Part shown: in pieces, positions 1-8,189 of the stretch
Numbering within the stretch: position 1 is the stretch's first letter
Layout: the number at the start of each line of letters is the position of its first letter
Source of the DNA: CBCXVS01 sp965178525
GTDB taxonomy: Bacteria; Tectomicrobia; Entotheonellia; Entotheonellales; Entotheonellaceae
Length of the DNA: 19,264 nucleotides
Assembly (NCBI GenBank): GCA_965178525.1
Contig: CBCXVS010000134.1
Location: 1 to 19,264 of the forward strand
Direction of reading: 5' to 3'
Position numbers and translations under genes: made by a program
Notes under the pieces: generated by a model
Databases searched by the model: none
What the model was told of the DNA's origin: nothing
What the model saw: only the letters and a program-made list of their open reading frames with translations

Positions 1-491
1 TGGCCAGCGATAGTGGATATGGATTTATCACCACGCTGGGTGACCTCTTGACGCGGCATCGGGCTGGCAAAGTCGTGTTGACGCTACCAGGAGGGAGCCA
101 GGTGTTACCCCCCATCCCTATCGGGACGCAAGGCGCTGCTGACATGGTGGCCATCGTCTCCAATACAGGCCGGCTGCTCATCTTTCCGTTGACGCAATTG
201 CCGCATTTGGCCAAAGGGAAAGGCCACAAATTCATCGGGCTCTATGCCAATGGCGCCACAGAGCAACCTGAGGTGGTCGTCGCCCTCACCTGTTTTCAAG
301 CCGGACAACCCGTGACGCTTTATTGCGGCCAGCGGCATTTGACCCTCAAGCCGGCTGACGTCGACCGCTATACGGGCTTTCGTGGCCGGCGCGGCGCCAA
401 ACTGCCGCGGGGTTTTCAGCGCGTCGATCGCCTCAGTGTCAATGGCCATGACACGATACCGCCAGCCCCAGAACCGGAAGTTAGCCGGTAA
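1..491 (+). CDS. parC: DNA topoisomerase IV subunit A / gyrase A, C-terminal fragment
   Basis: This is the end of a type IIA topoisomerase A subunit, cut by the window edge. The reading frame is open from base 3 and ends at TAA 489-491. The frame begins ASDSGYGF, followed by DLLTRHRAGK, which matches a conserved stretch of the ParC/GyrA C-terminal DNA-wrapping beta-propeller. Further on come GRLLIFPLTQLPHLAKGKG, a typical propeller blade, and RGRRGAKLPRGFQRVDR near the end, as in ParC proteins. The protein would act with ParE in decatenating or relaxing chromosomes. The TTG at 48 is internal and not a start, because the homologous frame continues upstream of it. ParC fits better than GyrA because of the short tail with no acidic extension, but GyrA cannot be excluded from this fragment. 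Confidence 0.85.
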   Translation, partial: ASDSGYGFITTLGDLLTRHRAGKVVLTLPGGSQVLPPIPIGTQGAADMVAIVSNTGRLLIFPLTQLPHLAKGKGHKFIGLYANGATEQPEVVVALTCFQAGQPVTLYCGQRHLTLKPADVDRYTGFRGRRGAKLPRGFQRVDRLSVNGHDTIPPAPEPEVSR

Positions 492-591
492 CTGGCGGAT
501 ACGCGTGCAGCCAGACCTGATGCAAAATCGTCAAGGTCTCCGGCACCATCTGCTCTAAAAGATCGGCGTGCTTCCGGTCGAAGCGTTCCAA

Positions 592-607
592 TTGTCACAT
601 ATGACAA
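592..607. promoter_or_regulatory. Inverted repeat, candidate operator upstream of the GMC oxidoreductase gene
   Basis: TTGTCA and TGACAA form a perfect 6-base inverted repeat around a CATA spacer. It lies about 80 bases before the GMC start codon, in the 193-base gap after parC. The size and position suit a dimeric repressor such as a GntR- or LysR-type regulator. No regulator gene is adjacent, so this is only a candidate. Confidence 0.35.
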
Positions 608-684
608 GAGACTTTTCATGCGGCTTGGCACACGGTAGAATGGGCGCGCCTACACATCTGACTCTACATAAAGGAGGGAATCTG

Positions 685-2229
685 ATGAAGTACGATGCGA
701 TTGTCATCGGAGCGGGCTCCGCTGGGAGTGTCATGGCTGCACGGTTATCCGAAGATCCGAACCGATCTGTCCTACTTCTCGAGGCCGGACCAGATTATCC
801 GAATTTCGATCACCTGCCCGATGACCTGAAGTTGGGCAACAATGTGTGGCTGTCGGCATATGGCCCCCACAGCTGGGCCTACGAGGCCACGGTCACGGCA
901 CAGCAAACCAATCTGACCATCCCCCGCGGCAAAGCCACCGGCGGGTCCAGCGCCATCAATGGGCAGGTGCTCTACCGCGGTATTCCGGAGGACTACGACA
1001 ACTGGGCGTCGTGGGGCAATGATGAATGGTCTTTCACGAAGGTCTTGCCCTACTTCCGGAAAATGGAAACCGACATGGATTTCAGTGGGGATTTCCATGG
1101 CTCTAACGGTCCCATCCCAGTGCGCCGGTATCCGCGGGAGGAGTGGCTGCCCCATTCCACGGCCTTTCACCAGGCGTGTATCGCCGCCGGATTTCCGGAT
1201 GACCCGGACCAGAACCACCCCGAATCCACCGGCATTTCGCCCCGGGCGCGCAATACGCTGGATGGGGTGCGCGTCAGTACGGCCCTGGCGTATCTCGATC
1301 CGGCACGCCACCGCATGAACCTCACCATCAAGGCCAGCGTCACAGCGTGTCGTATCCTGTTCAACGGCAAACGGGCGGTGGGGGTGGAAGTCGAGAGCGG
1401 TGGGGAGCGGTTCACGGTAGACGGGGAGCAGATCATCTTGAGTAGTGGCGCCATTGGCTCGCCGCATTTGCTCCTGCTCTCCGGCGTTGGCCCGGCAGAG
1501 CAGCTCCGAGGCGTGGGCGTCGACGTGGTGCACGAGCTGCCCGGCGTGGGGCAGAACCTGCGTGACCACCCTTCAGCCGCTGTGCTCTTCCGCGTCACGG
1601 GCGAGCGGCCTGATGTGCAAGCCCCCGCCATCCAGGTGGGGCTACGCTACACGGTCGAGGGGTCGTATCTGCGCAATGACATGCAAATTTCGCCCATTCT
1701 CATGACCAGCGAACATCGGCCCATCCAGGTGGAAATCAACGATGATGATAATTATCTGGGCATCAGTTGCAGCCTGCAGCTCGCCCTGGGCGCGGGCGAG
1801 TTGCGGCTCACCTCGACGGATCCGCATGTGCAGCCGTTTCTGAATTACCAATATCTCACCGATCCCTTTGACCGCGAGCGCATGCGCAAGGCCGTTGGCT
1901 TGATCGTGCGGATGTCAACAGATCCCGCATTCCAAGGCCTCCTTCGAGAACGGGTATTACCGACCGATGCCGACCTGGCGTCGGAGGATGCCCTGGATAC
2001 GTGGCTGATGCGGAACATCGGCACCTCTCATCACGTCTCCGGCACCTGCAAGATGGGGCCGGCATCGGATGCGATGGCGGTGGTGAACCAATATGGGCAG
2101 GTCCACGGGCTCGACAACCTGTGGGTCGCCGACGCGTCCGTCATGCCGGATTGCATTCGCGCCAATACCAATGCGACGACCATCATGATCGGTGAGCGCG
2201 TGGCCGATTTTCTGAAAGCGGGGAGGTAG
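685..2229 (+). CDS. GMC-family FAD-dependent oxidoreductase (choline/alcohol dehydrogenase-like)
   Basis: This flavoenzyme of 514 residues belongs to the glucose-methanol-choline family, whose members oxidise an alcohol group using FAD. The N-terminal Rossmann motif GAGSAG is at residues 9-14, with the ribose-binding LLLEAG just after. GMC signature 1, RGKATGGSSAING, lies at 81-93. Signature 2, GAIGSPHLLLLSGVG, lies near 255-269. The C-terminal active-site pair is visible as H450 (in HHVSGTCKMG) and N494 (in NTNATTIMIG). The ATG at 685 is preferred over an upstream in-frame start at 568 because AAGGAGGG sits about seven bases before it and because the FAD motif is then near the N-terminus. 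The methyltransferase gene follows 27 bases later, so the two are probably co-transcribed. The substrate cannot be read from the sequence. Confidence 0.93.
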   Translation: MKYDAIVIGAGSAGSVMAARLSEDPNRSVLLLEAGPDYPNFDHLPDDLKLGNNVWLSAYGPHSWAYEATVTAQQTNLTIPRGKATGGSSAINGQVLYRGIPEDYDNWASWGNDEWSFTKVLPYFRKMETDMDFSGDFHGSNGPIPVRRYPREEWLPHSTAFHQACIAAGFPDDPDQNHPESTGISPRARNTLDGVRVSTALAYLDPARHRMNLTIKASVTACRILFNGKRAVGVEVESGGERFTVDGEQIILSSGAIGSPHLLLLSGVGPAEQLRGVGVDVVHELPGVGQNLRDHPSAAVLFRVTGERPDVQAPAIQVGLRYTVEGSYLRNDMQISPILMTSEHRPIQVEINDDDNYLGISCSLQLALGAGELRLTSTDPHVQPFLNYQYLTDPFDRERMRKAVGLIVRMSTDPAFQGLLRERVLPTDADLASEDALDTWLMRNIGTSHHVSGTCKMGPASDAMAVVNQYGQVHGLDNLWVADASVMPDCIRANTNATTIMIGERVADFLKAGR

Positions 2230-2256
2230 AGGACACCACGGGTGTGGAGAGGCCCT

Positions 2257-3036
2257 ATGCCAGAGCAACACGCCATCGGACGCGAGCATGTGGACGAATT
2301 TCGGCCTGGATTTCACGACCGCTTAGCCCAAAACTGGCCGGAACCGCGGGAGCAACTGCATGCCGGGGGGTGGCAAAGCACCCGCGATCTGGTCCGAGAG
2401 CTGGGTATGCAAGGTGGTTACGCCGTCCTTGAAGTATGCTGCGGGGAAGGAGGATCGGCTGTCTGGATGGCCCGGGCCGTTGGCGTCCGTATCAGCGGGC
2501 TTGATATTGTGTATCCCGCGATTGCAGCCGCGCAGCATCGGGCCCAGAGCGAAGGCGTTGAAGCGGTGTGCGCGTTTGTGCATGGAAACCTTTTTCATCT
2601 GCCGCTTCAGGATGCCAGCTTTGATGTCGTCTACGGGCAAGACCCAGATGGTTTTGCCCACAAGCAGCGCATCGTTGCCTTTCAAGAATGTCTGCGCGTG
2701 CTACGTCCCGGGGGCCGATTTGGCATGCATCATTGGATTCCAGGAGTTGACGCGCCCCGTGCGTTCGTTGACCGATTGGATCAAGTCAATGTGGAGATGG
2801 GATTTCCTTCCCATGGCGACGTCTGTGCCGATGCCTACATGGCGGCGATGCGGGATGCGGCGTTTCGCGACATCCGTATGCTGGATTGGTCGGCTAGGTA
2901 TCGGCAGCATATGCAGGGAATTCGTGCGCGCATGCAAGCCCATGGCCAGGAAGTTGATAGGTGGACCGCGCTCTGGCTGGAATTGTCGGCCCGGCATCCT
3001 TTTGGGGTGGCGCTCTTGGGCCGTAAGGCTTTATGA
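2257..3036 (+). CDS. Class I SAM-dependent methyltransferase (type 11-like)
   Basis: This soluble protein of 259 residues has the usual order of methyltransferase motifs. Motif I, VLEVCCGEGG, is at 57-66. The acidic end of strand 2 is GLDI, with D83 expected to bind the SAM ribose. The segment NLFHLPLQDASFDVVYG (111-127) is motif II/III, and LRVLRPGGRFGMHHW (146-160) is the post-motif seen in UbiE/type 11 enzymes. The ATG at 2257 was chosen over an in-frame GTG at 2242 because GGAGAGG lies just upstream and overlaps that GTG region. The gene follows the GMC oxidoreductase by 27 bases and is followed by a hairpin terminator, so the two form a small operon. A small-molecule substrate is likely, but it is not identifiable. 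Confidence 0.88.
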   Translation: MPEQHAIGREHVDEFRPGFHDRLAQNWPEPREQLHAGGWQSTRDLVRELGMQGGYAVLEVCCGEGGSAVWMARAVGVRISGLDIVYPAIAAAQHRAQSEGVEAVCAFVHGNLFHLPLQDASFDVVYGQDPDGFAHKQRIVAFQECLRVLRPGGRFGMHHWIPGVDAPRAFVDRLDQVNVEMGFPSHGDVCADAYMAAMRDAAFRDIRMLDWSARYRQHMQGIRARMQAHGQEVDRWTALWLELSARHPFGVALLGRKAL

Positions 3037-3110
3037 AGGCCAGGCGGCGCAGGTCTCCGTGGCCTCAGCTTGACCGGAATATCGGTTGACAATCCGTCTG
3101 GACAACGACA

Positions 3111-3150
3111 CAGAGCGCAGCTTGAAGCTTCGCTCTGCTTTCCCTTTTCC
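3111..3150 (+). terminator. Rho-independent-type terminator after the methyltransferase
   Basis: CAGAGCG (3111-3117) pairs perfectly with CGCTCTG (3131-3137), and a short inner AGC/GCT stem caps the hairpin. The downstream strand continues as a T-rich tract (CTTTCCCTTTTCC). It lies 75 bases after the methyltransferase stop and would end the GMC-methyltransferase transcript. Confidence 0.6.
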
Positions 3151-3253
3151 GCCGCTGGCATGGCTCTCTCTCCCGATTCGGTCGACAACGTGATGCTGTC
3201 TGACAGCCATAAGATTTCTTGCAAACGTTTGGCGTTCTTGATACGGTGTGATT

Positions 3254-3586
3254 ATGGAAACAACACCATTTGAACTGACGCCGGAACAAAAAGCCCTGCT
3301 TGTCTCTCTGTCCTAGGAGACAGGCAAACCCATCTTTGCCCTTATTGAGGCAGCGCTCAAAGGGTTGCAGGAACAGGTGCGCCTCGGATATCGTGGCACA
3401 AATGGCAGTCAAGCGAAGCACGTGGAAGCGCCTCCGTCGCCCTCTGTCCCATCCCGCAAGCCTATCTGGGAACGCTTCGAGGAAGCCAGCCATAACATTC
3501 CTGACGAAGAACTGGACCACCTTCCCACCGATGGCTCCTATCAACACGATCACTACCTCTACGGCACGCCGAAACGTTCGGTATGA
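3254..3586 (+). pseudogene. Antitoxin-like gene of a PIN toxin-antitoxin pair, broken by an in-frame TAG
   Basis: The frame starts METTPFELTPEQK and is interrupted by TAG at 3314-3316, after residue 20. It then continues open to TGA 3584-3586. The C-terminal part (IWERFEEASHNIPDEELD, then LPTDGSYQHDHYLYGTPKR) matches the conserved tail of small proteins often encoded just before PIN-domain toxins. The premature codon stands where Gln (CAG) would fit, giving LSQETGKP, so one C-to-T change explains it. The last codons overlap the PIN start by four bases (ATGA), the usual translational coupling of such pairs. Family membership is recognised from the tail motif and gene order. The toxin partner is also ruined, so the module is probably dead. 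Confidence 0.6.
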
Positions 3587-3672
3587 TCCCTGTATTTGCG
3601 GATGCATCGTATTGGATTGCATTGTTTTACCGGCGAGACCAGTGGCACGAAAAAGGGTGGTGTCCTGGGTAA
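3583..3672 (+). pseudogene. PIN-domain toxin, N-terminal remnant
   Basis: The ATG overlaps the antitoxin-like stop by four bases. The frame reads MIPVFADASYWIALFYRRD then QWHEK, which is the first strand and helix of a PIN-domain ribonuclease. D7 is the first metal-binding acidic residue. Homology ends after about 24 residues and TAA follows at 3670-3672, whereas a complete PIN toxin has about 130-150 residues. The remaining bases to 3814 do not give a recognisable PIN C-terminus in any frame, so most of the gene has been deleted or replaced. The first 20 residues are convincing but the piece is short. Confidence 0.55.
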
Positions 3673-3814
3673 TCGCAGCCCCCCATTCGGCCCTTTATAT
3701 GAGACGTATTTGGGGCGTTTGGGGATTCGTTATAGAAGATTTCATGGGGCTCGACATCCCCAATCGGCCCGTTGTGATTATCCCAGGACGCCACCGGATT
3801 TTGGCCACGATGTA

Positions 3815-5449
3815 CTAGTCAAAACGCGACCTGCGGGCCTCCATATTGACATGGATATCCAGCAAAACCGTTTTACCCTCGGCGTTCAATTGCTGCGCCT
3901 TTTTGAGCGCTGCAGCCACATCGCCCGGAGCCGTGACGGTGATGCCAACCGCCCCCATGCCCTCGGCGATCTTGGCATAATCGCCGGTCATGGCGGTGAC
4001 GTCGAATACTTTGCGCGCGGTCGGATAGCCGCCGGGGTAGGTCGCCATGTCCCCGTTGTTCAGCACAATCGTTGTGATGGGTGCGCCGGCGCGGGCCGAC
4101 GTTTCAACGTCCACACCGGACATGCCAAAGGCGCCATCGCCCATGAAGTTGAGGCAGAACTTATCGGGATTTGCGAGCTTTGCGCCAATCATGAGCGGGA
4201 TGCCATAGCCGAGATGCGTGGTCTTTCCCCAGCCGACGTAGCTATGCGGCACGGTCGCGGTGTAGAACGGCATAATGGTGTCGCGAGGCGTACCTGCGTC
4301 GTGTGTGACGATGCTGTTGGCTTTATCGAGCGTGCGCTCCAGCTCGCCAATCACCCGATACGTGCCGATGGGCACCTCATCGGAATGCAGCAAGGGCATC
4401 CACTCCGACAACCACTGCTGTTTAATCTCGGCGATCTCCGCCGCGACATGGGTCTGCCCCTTGCGCCCGTTTTGGCCGAGCTGAGCCTTGACTTCATCGA
4501 TGAGCATCCGGATGGCCAACTTCGTATCACCTGGCAGCCCCACTTGGATGGTATAGTCCTTGTTAATGTCTTCGATGCTCTCCGTATTGTGAATCATCGT
4601 TTTCCCATCCGGGATGGGCTGTCCATAACTCGTCCGCGTCAAGCTCGAGCCCAAGCCGATGAGGACGTCCGACTCTTGAATCCACCGCCGCGCATGCAAG
4701 CCGGTGGCCCCACTGCCGGCACCGAGCGTGAGAGGATGGCGTTCATCGAACCCGGACTTGCCGGGCATGGTGCAGTAAACGGGGATCTCCGTCAGCTCCG
4801 CCAGTTCTTGCAGGTCTTGTGTGGCCTCGGCGAACAACGTGCCCATACCCGACCAGATGAGCGGCTTCTTGGCGCTCAGCAGCAGTTGCACGGCGTCCTT
4901 GACATCGCCGGCAGAAGGCGCTTGCGGAAATCGCTTCGGCGGCTGATAAGTAAAGTCGGGAACCTCTTGTGTACTCACATCGGCGGGAAGCTCCACGATC
5001 ACCGGACCCGGACGACCGTTGCGCAGATGGTGGAACGCCCGCCGCATGACACTGGCGGTCATGTCCGGCTTCCAGATGACTTCGCCGTAGATGGAAACGG
5101 ACTGATAGGTGCGTACCGGGGAAAAATTCGGGCGCACCGAGTGCTGCGCCACCGCCGGACCTCCCGGCAGATACAGAATGGGCACGTTGTCGCCAAAAGC
5201 CTGAGCCAGTCCGCCCATGGAGTTCTCAGAGCCGGGACCGCCCTGGGTGATAATGACGCCGAACTGCTTGCGGTTCTTCATGCGGCTGTAGCCGTCAGCC
5301 GCCATGAGGGCGCCGCGCTCTTGCCGAAACATGATGGGCCGGATGCCCTCTTCGGCCACAGCCTCAATGAGATTATTGGACGGAAAGCAGGCCACCCATT
5401 CGACCCCCTCCATCTTCAAGATTCGCGCTACGGCCTGCATCGTATTCAT
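3815..5449 (-). CDS. Thiamine-pyrophosphate-requiring enzyme, acetolactate synthase/benzoylformate decarboxylase superfamily
   Basis: This protein of 544 residues has the three-part layout of TPP-dependent decarboxylases and carboligases. The N-terminal pyrimidine-binding domain carries E44 in RQERGALMAADGYSR, the glutamate that activates the cofactor. A central Rossmann-like domain follows at about 190-340. The C-terminal pyrophosphate-binding domain has the GDG...NN motif, with GDG at 437-439 and N464-N465 in VLNNGD. The start ATG at 5449 is supported by GGAGGAG eight bases upstream on the minus strand. It is the last gene of a minus-strand block after the M20 peptidase, with a 123-base gap holding a tandem repeat. 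Its stop is TAG. The reaction could be 2-oxoacid decarboxylation or carboligation; motifs alone do not settle the substrate. Confidence 0.9.
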   Translation of the reverse strand: MNTMQAVARILKMEGVEWVACFPSNNLIEAVAEEGIRPIMFRQERGALMAADGYSRMKNRKQFGVIITQGGPGSENSMGGLAQAFGDNVPILYLPGGPAVAQHSVRPNFSPVRTYQSVSIYGEVIWKPDMTASVMRRAFHHLRNGRPGPVIVELPADVSTQEVPDFTYQPPKRFPQAPSAGDVKDAVQLLLSAKKPLIWSGMGTLFAEATQDLQELAELTEIPVYCTMPGKSGFDERHPLTLGAGSGATGLHARRWIQESDVLIGLGSSLTRTSYGQPIPDGKTMIHNTESIEDINKDYTIQVGLPGDTKLAIRMLIDEVKAQLGQNGRKGQTHVAAEIAEIKQQWLSEWMPLLHSDEVPIGTYRVIGELERTLDKANSIVTHDAGTPRDTIMPFYTATVPHSYVGWGKTTHLGYGIPLMIGAKLANPDKFCLNFMGDGAFGMSGVDVETSARAGAPITTIVLNNGDMATYPGGYPTARKVFDVTAMTGDYAKIAEGMGAVGITVTAPGDVAAALKKAQQLNAEGKTVLLDIHVNMEARRSRFD

Positions 5450-5472
5450 CCTGTCTCCTCCACAATTAGAAC

Positions 5473-5500
5473 GCGGAATGCGGAATGCGGAATGCGGAAT
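5473..5500. repeat. Tandem GCGGAAT x4 with a facing inverted copy
   Basis: Four perfect head-to-tail copies of the heptamer GCGGAAT lie in the gap between the M20 and TPP genes. About 30 bases further on, TTCCGCATT (within 5532-5545) is the reverse complement of part of the array. Single-stranded transcript from this gap could therefore fold. It may be a slippage-prone spacer or an RNA processing/termination structure between the two minus-strand genes. Confidence 0.7.
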
Positions 5501-5572
5501 GGAGAAAAATATGCTTTATGCCGCATTTGTCTTTCCGCATTTCATACCACCATGTTTATCCAGGTGCTGCGT

Positions 5573-6991
5573 TTAGCCCTGGGTCGCCTGGCGGTAATGC
5601 GCTTCGACGATCCGTACCAGGCAGCAGTTGAGCTTTTTGGCATAGGGCGTGTGCAGGAACTCGTTTGGCCCATGCGCATTGGAATGCGGACCGAGCACGC
5701 CGGTGATCAGAAATTGCGCCTGTGGGAAGCGCTCGCCCAGCATCGCCATAAATGGAATCGAGCCGCCGAGACCCAGATAACAGGCTTCCTTGCCAAAGAA
5801 CGCCTGCGAACTGTTGTCCGTGGCCTCCTCTAGCCATGGCGCAAGTGGCGGAGCGTTCCAGCCATTGGCGCCGCTGCCGGTCACGGTGACCCGTGCCCCG
5901 AACGGCGGGTCGGTCTCGAGGATGCGCTTGACGGTTTCCGTCGCCTGGTCCGAATCGACCGTGGGAGGCAGCCGTAGCGACAGCTTGTACGTCAACTGCG
6001 GCAACAACACATTGCCCGCTTTCGCCACAGTTGGCATCCCGTCTTGCCCTGTGACCGACAACGCCGGGCGCCAACTGTTGTTCAACAGCAGTTCCACGGG
6101 CTCGTCCGCCAAGACGCGTACCGTTTCCAGAAGCGGAAAATCATCGACAATGGCGCCGCCCAACACCGTCGCCGCTTTTTCCGCCTGGCGCACGCGCTCT
6201 TCCGGAACGGGCACGTGCAGTTCCGGCGGCAGGACGGTCGCGGTGTCGGCATCCTCCAAGCGCTCCAGCAGTTGGCGCATAATCGTGAACGGGTTAGGCA
6301 CGATACCGCTGGCAAGACCGGAATGCACCCCTTCGGTCAACACGTCGATCTGCAGGTTGAGGGCCGTCATCCCACGCAGGCTCGTGGTGCTCCAGAGCTG
6401 CTCGTAGTTGCCGCAACCGGAGTCCAGGCAGATCACCAAGCTCGGGGCGCCGATACGTTCGGCGTACGTATTGATGTAGTGCGGCAGATCGTCGGAACCA
6501 CTTTCTTCTGAACATTCGATCAGGATGACGATACGCCCATGCGGCTGGCCGTGCTCTTTCAGGGCCTTCACCGTGGCCAGTGCGGAGAACACGGCGTAGC
6601 CGTCGTCGCCAGCCCCACGGCCGTAGAGCCGGCCATCGGGGTCGAGATACGGCGTCCACGGATCAAGGCCGTCACGCCAGCTCGTCATGGGCGGCTGCTT
6701 GTCCAGGTGGCCGTAGATGAGCACCGTGTCCTCGATATTGCCCGGGAATTCGAGTAGCAATAGGGGCGTGCGGTCGCCGTCCTGGAGCACCTCCAAGGCG
6801 CCGTCCGGCACATTTTGTTGTCGAATCCAATCCGCCACCAGCGCCACCGCCCGATCCATATGGCCGTGGACTTTCCAGTCTGGATCGAACATGGGAGATT
6901 CGTTCGGAATGCGGATGTAGTCCTGCAGGGTAGGCAGGATTTCCTGCTCCCAAAATCTATCAATGTACGTGGTCAGTTGTGCATTCAGCAT
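5573..6991 (-). CDS. M20-family zinc metallopeptidase/dipeptidase
   Basis: This protein of 472 residues belongs to the M20/M25/M40 family of di-zinc aminoacyl and dipeptide hydrolases. The metal-site motifs appear in order: H95 and D97 in YGHLDKQP, D129/D130 in GRGAGDDGY, the catalytic and ligand pair E162/E163 in ECSEESGS, and the Asp of ICLDSG. A central dimerisation domain (about residues 205-330) follows, and the C-terminal ligand region is GPHSNAHGPNEFLH. Length and full motif set indicate an intact enzyme. The ATG at 6991 has only a weak Shine-Dalgarno sequence. It lies upstream of the TPP enzyme on the same strand, and downstream of the ferrochelatase relic. Many family members are cytoplasmic dipeptidases or N-acyl amino-acid hydrolases; no signal peptide is seen. 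Confidence 0.92.
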   Translation of the reverse strand: MLNAQLTTYIDRFWEQEILPTLQDYIRIPNESPMFDPDWKVHGHMDRAVALVADWIRQQNVPDGALEVLQDGDRTPLLLLEFPGNIEDTVLIYGHLDKQPPMTSWRDGLDPWTPYLDPDGRLYGRGAGDDGYAVFSALATVKALKEHGQPHGRIVILIECSEESGSDDLPHYINTYAERIGAPSLVICLDSGCGNYEQLWSTTSLRGMTALNLQIDVLTEGVHSGLASGIVPNPFTIMRQLLERLEDADTATVLPPELHVPVPEERVRQAEKAATVLGGAIVDDFPLLETVRVLADEPVELLLNNSWRPALSVTGQDGMPTVAKAGNVLLPQLTYKLSLRLPPTVDSDQATETVKRILETDPPFGARVTVTGSGANGWNAPPLAPWLEEATDNSSQAFFGKEACYLGLGGSIPFMAMLGERFPQAQFLITGVLGPHSNAHGPNEFLHTPYAKKLNCCLVRIVEAHYRQATQG

Positions 6992-7181
6992 AGCCTAGAC
7001 CCATGCGCGCGTCTCGTCTCAACGCTGCGTTCTTTAGAGGTTTACGTGTCTGGGCATCATTGCCTTGATCTATTTCTCCAGGGGAAAGATATACATTTAA
7101 TTTTGCCTCAGTACTTAACAGGATGGCACGTTTCTCCAGTATGCCAGCAAGAATAAAAAGTTCACACGCGCTTTGCAAGTA

Positions 7182-7438
7182 TCAGGCAACGGATGCCTGG
7201 CAGCCCAGCTCAGCCAGCTCAGCCTCGACGCGGTCCGCCAGCATGCGGATGAAAGCCGGATGGCGATGGACCGACTCGGCGCGGATGAAGGGCAAACCAT
7301 GCCGCTCAGCCTGCCCCTTTCCTTCGATACCGAGGTCGTATCATACTTCAACATAGTCACAGAGAAAACCGCTTGCAAACCCCCTGGCGTCGGACCGCCG
7401 AACGCCACGACGAGACGTGTCGGCGCCATCTGCGTCAT
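7182..7438 (-). pseudogene. hemH: Ferrochelatase relic, N- and C-terminal ends joined by a large internal deletion
   Basis: On the minus strand a frame opens at 7438 with MTQMAPTRLVVAFGGPT, which resembles the first strand of ferrochelatase (the usual AFGGP start). About 75 bases later, in a different frame from base 7340 down to TGA 7184-7182, the sequence reads YDLGIEGKGQAERHG, LPFIRAESVHRHPAFIRML and ADRVEAELAELG. The order, ending in the conserved HPxFI motif and final helix, is that of the ferrochelatase C-terminus. Ferrochelatase normally has over 300 residues, so the middle, including the active-site His region, is gone. It begins 25 bases after the stop of the aldolase gene on the same strand. 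The C-terminal match is clearer than the N-terminal one. Confidence 0.6.
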
Positions 7439-7463
7439 GGTATGGGGCTCCTGGTTTCGGTAC

Positions 7464-8189
7464 TTACGGCTTCGGCTGCTCCATCAATACCGTCACGCCC
7501 ATGTCAATATACTTGTTACGCAGGTCCGCGGAATAGCTCCGGAAACTCACCTTGACGTCGGTGCCCTGCACCTGCTGTAGCACATGGCGCAGACAGTCGT
7601 CCACGGTCTGAAACGGATGCTCCGGATGGCCTTCGATGTCAAAACTCAAGTCCGCCGGCCCCCAGGTCAGGCAGTCAACGCTTGGCTTGGCTAGCTTGCG
7701 CGCGTTGGTCACGGCATTGATCGTCTCCATCTGCAGGCAGAGGATCCCCTGACGGTTCCACCATGCGGCATACGTCAGACGGTCTTCGCGGCCGGTAATC
7801 CCATAGCGTGCCGCGCCGCCCCAACTGCGCTTGCCCATTTGCGGGTAGTAGAACGCGGCGAGGGCCTCGTCTACCGTGGCTTCCTCTTCCACCAATGGCA
7901 CCTCAATACCCAACGGGCCGAGGTCGAGGATGTTGCCAATGAGGTAGGCGTGTCGCGTGTGCTTGATGCGGAATTGTACGGGAATGCCCATCTCCTCGGT
8001 CATGGCGCAAAACGCCACGAGTTGCTCTTCGTTATACGGACTATGTTGGCTATCGGCGGAGACGAAACTGTACGTGTCTCGTCCCAGGATGTCCTCCAGC
8101 CGAGATTTCTCGATTCGGATGGGAACGGACACGCCAACGATGATGTCGCCCTTGTGGATGCGCTGTTTTAACGACTCCTGTTCTGGCAT
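7464..8189 (-). CDS. HpcH/HpaI-family aldolase
   Basis: This class II aldolase-like protein of 241 residues is expected to cleave or form a C-C bond next to pyruvate or a related 2-oxoacid, using a divalent metal. Family landmarks in order are the general-base His H49 in ADSQHSP (usual form DxEHxP), R74 in QFRIKH, EVPLVEEE (96-103), YPQMGKRSWGG (116-125), the metal ligand E155 in QMETINAV, and D180 in GPADLS. The ATG at 8189 is preferred to an in-frame start at 8228 because AACAGGAG lies about eight bases before it and residue 1 then matches the family start. It is the first gene of the minus-strand block that includes the M20 and TPP enzymes. The exact substrate is not apparent. Confidence 0.88.
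   Translation of the reverse strand: MPEQESLKQRIHKGDIIVGVSVPIRIEKSRLEDILGRDTYSFVSADSQHSPYNEEQLVAFCAMTEEMGIPVQFRIKHTRHAYLIGNILDLGPLGIEVPLVEEEATVDEALAAFYYPQMGKRSWGGAARYGITGREDRLTYAAWWNRQGILCLQMETINAVTNARKLAKPSVDCLTWGPADLSFDIEGHPEHPFQTVDDCLRHVLQQVQGTDVKVSFRSYSADLRNKYIDMGVTVLMEQPKP

Noticed and set aside
772..1569. Long minus-strand frame of 265 codons opposite the GMC gene
   Set aside because: It mirrors the codon bias of the GMC gene and has no recognisable motif; the plus-strand frame has every family motif.
3596..5833. Plus-strand open frame of 745 codons
   Set aside because: It is the antisense shadow of the TPP enzyme gene, rich in Arg, His and Gly, without any domain-like pattern.
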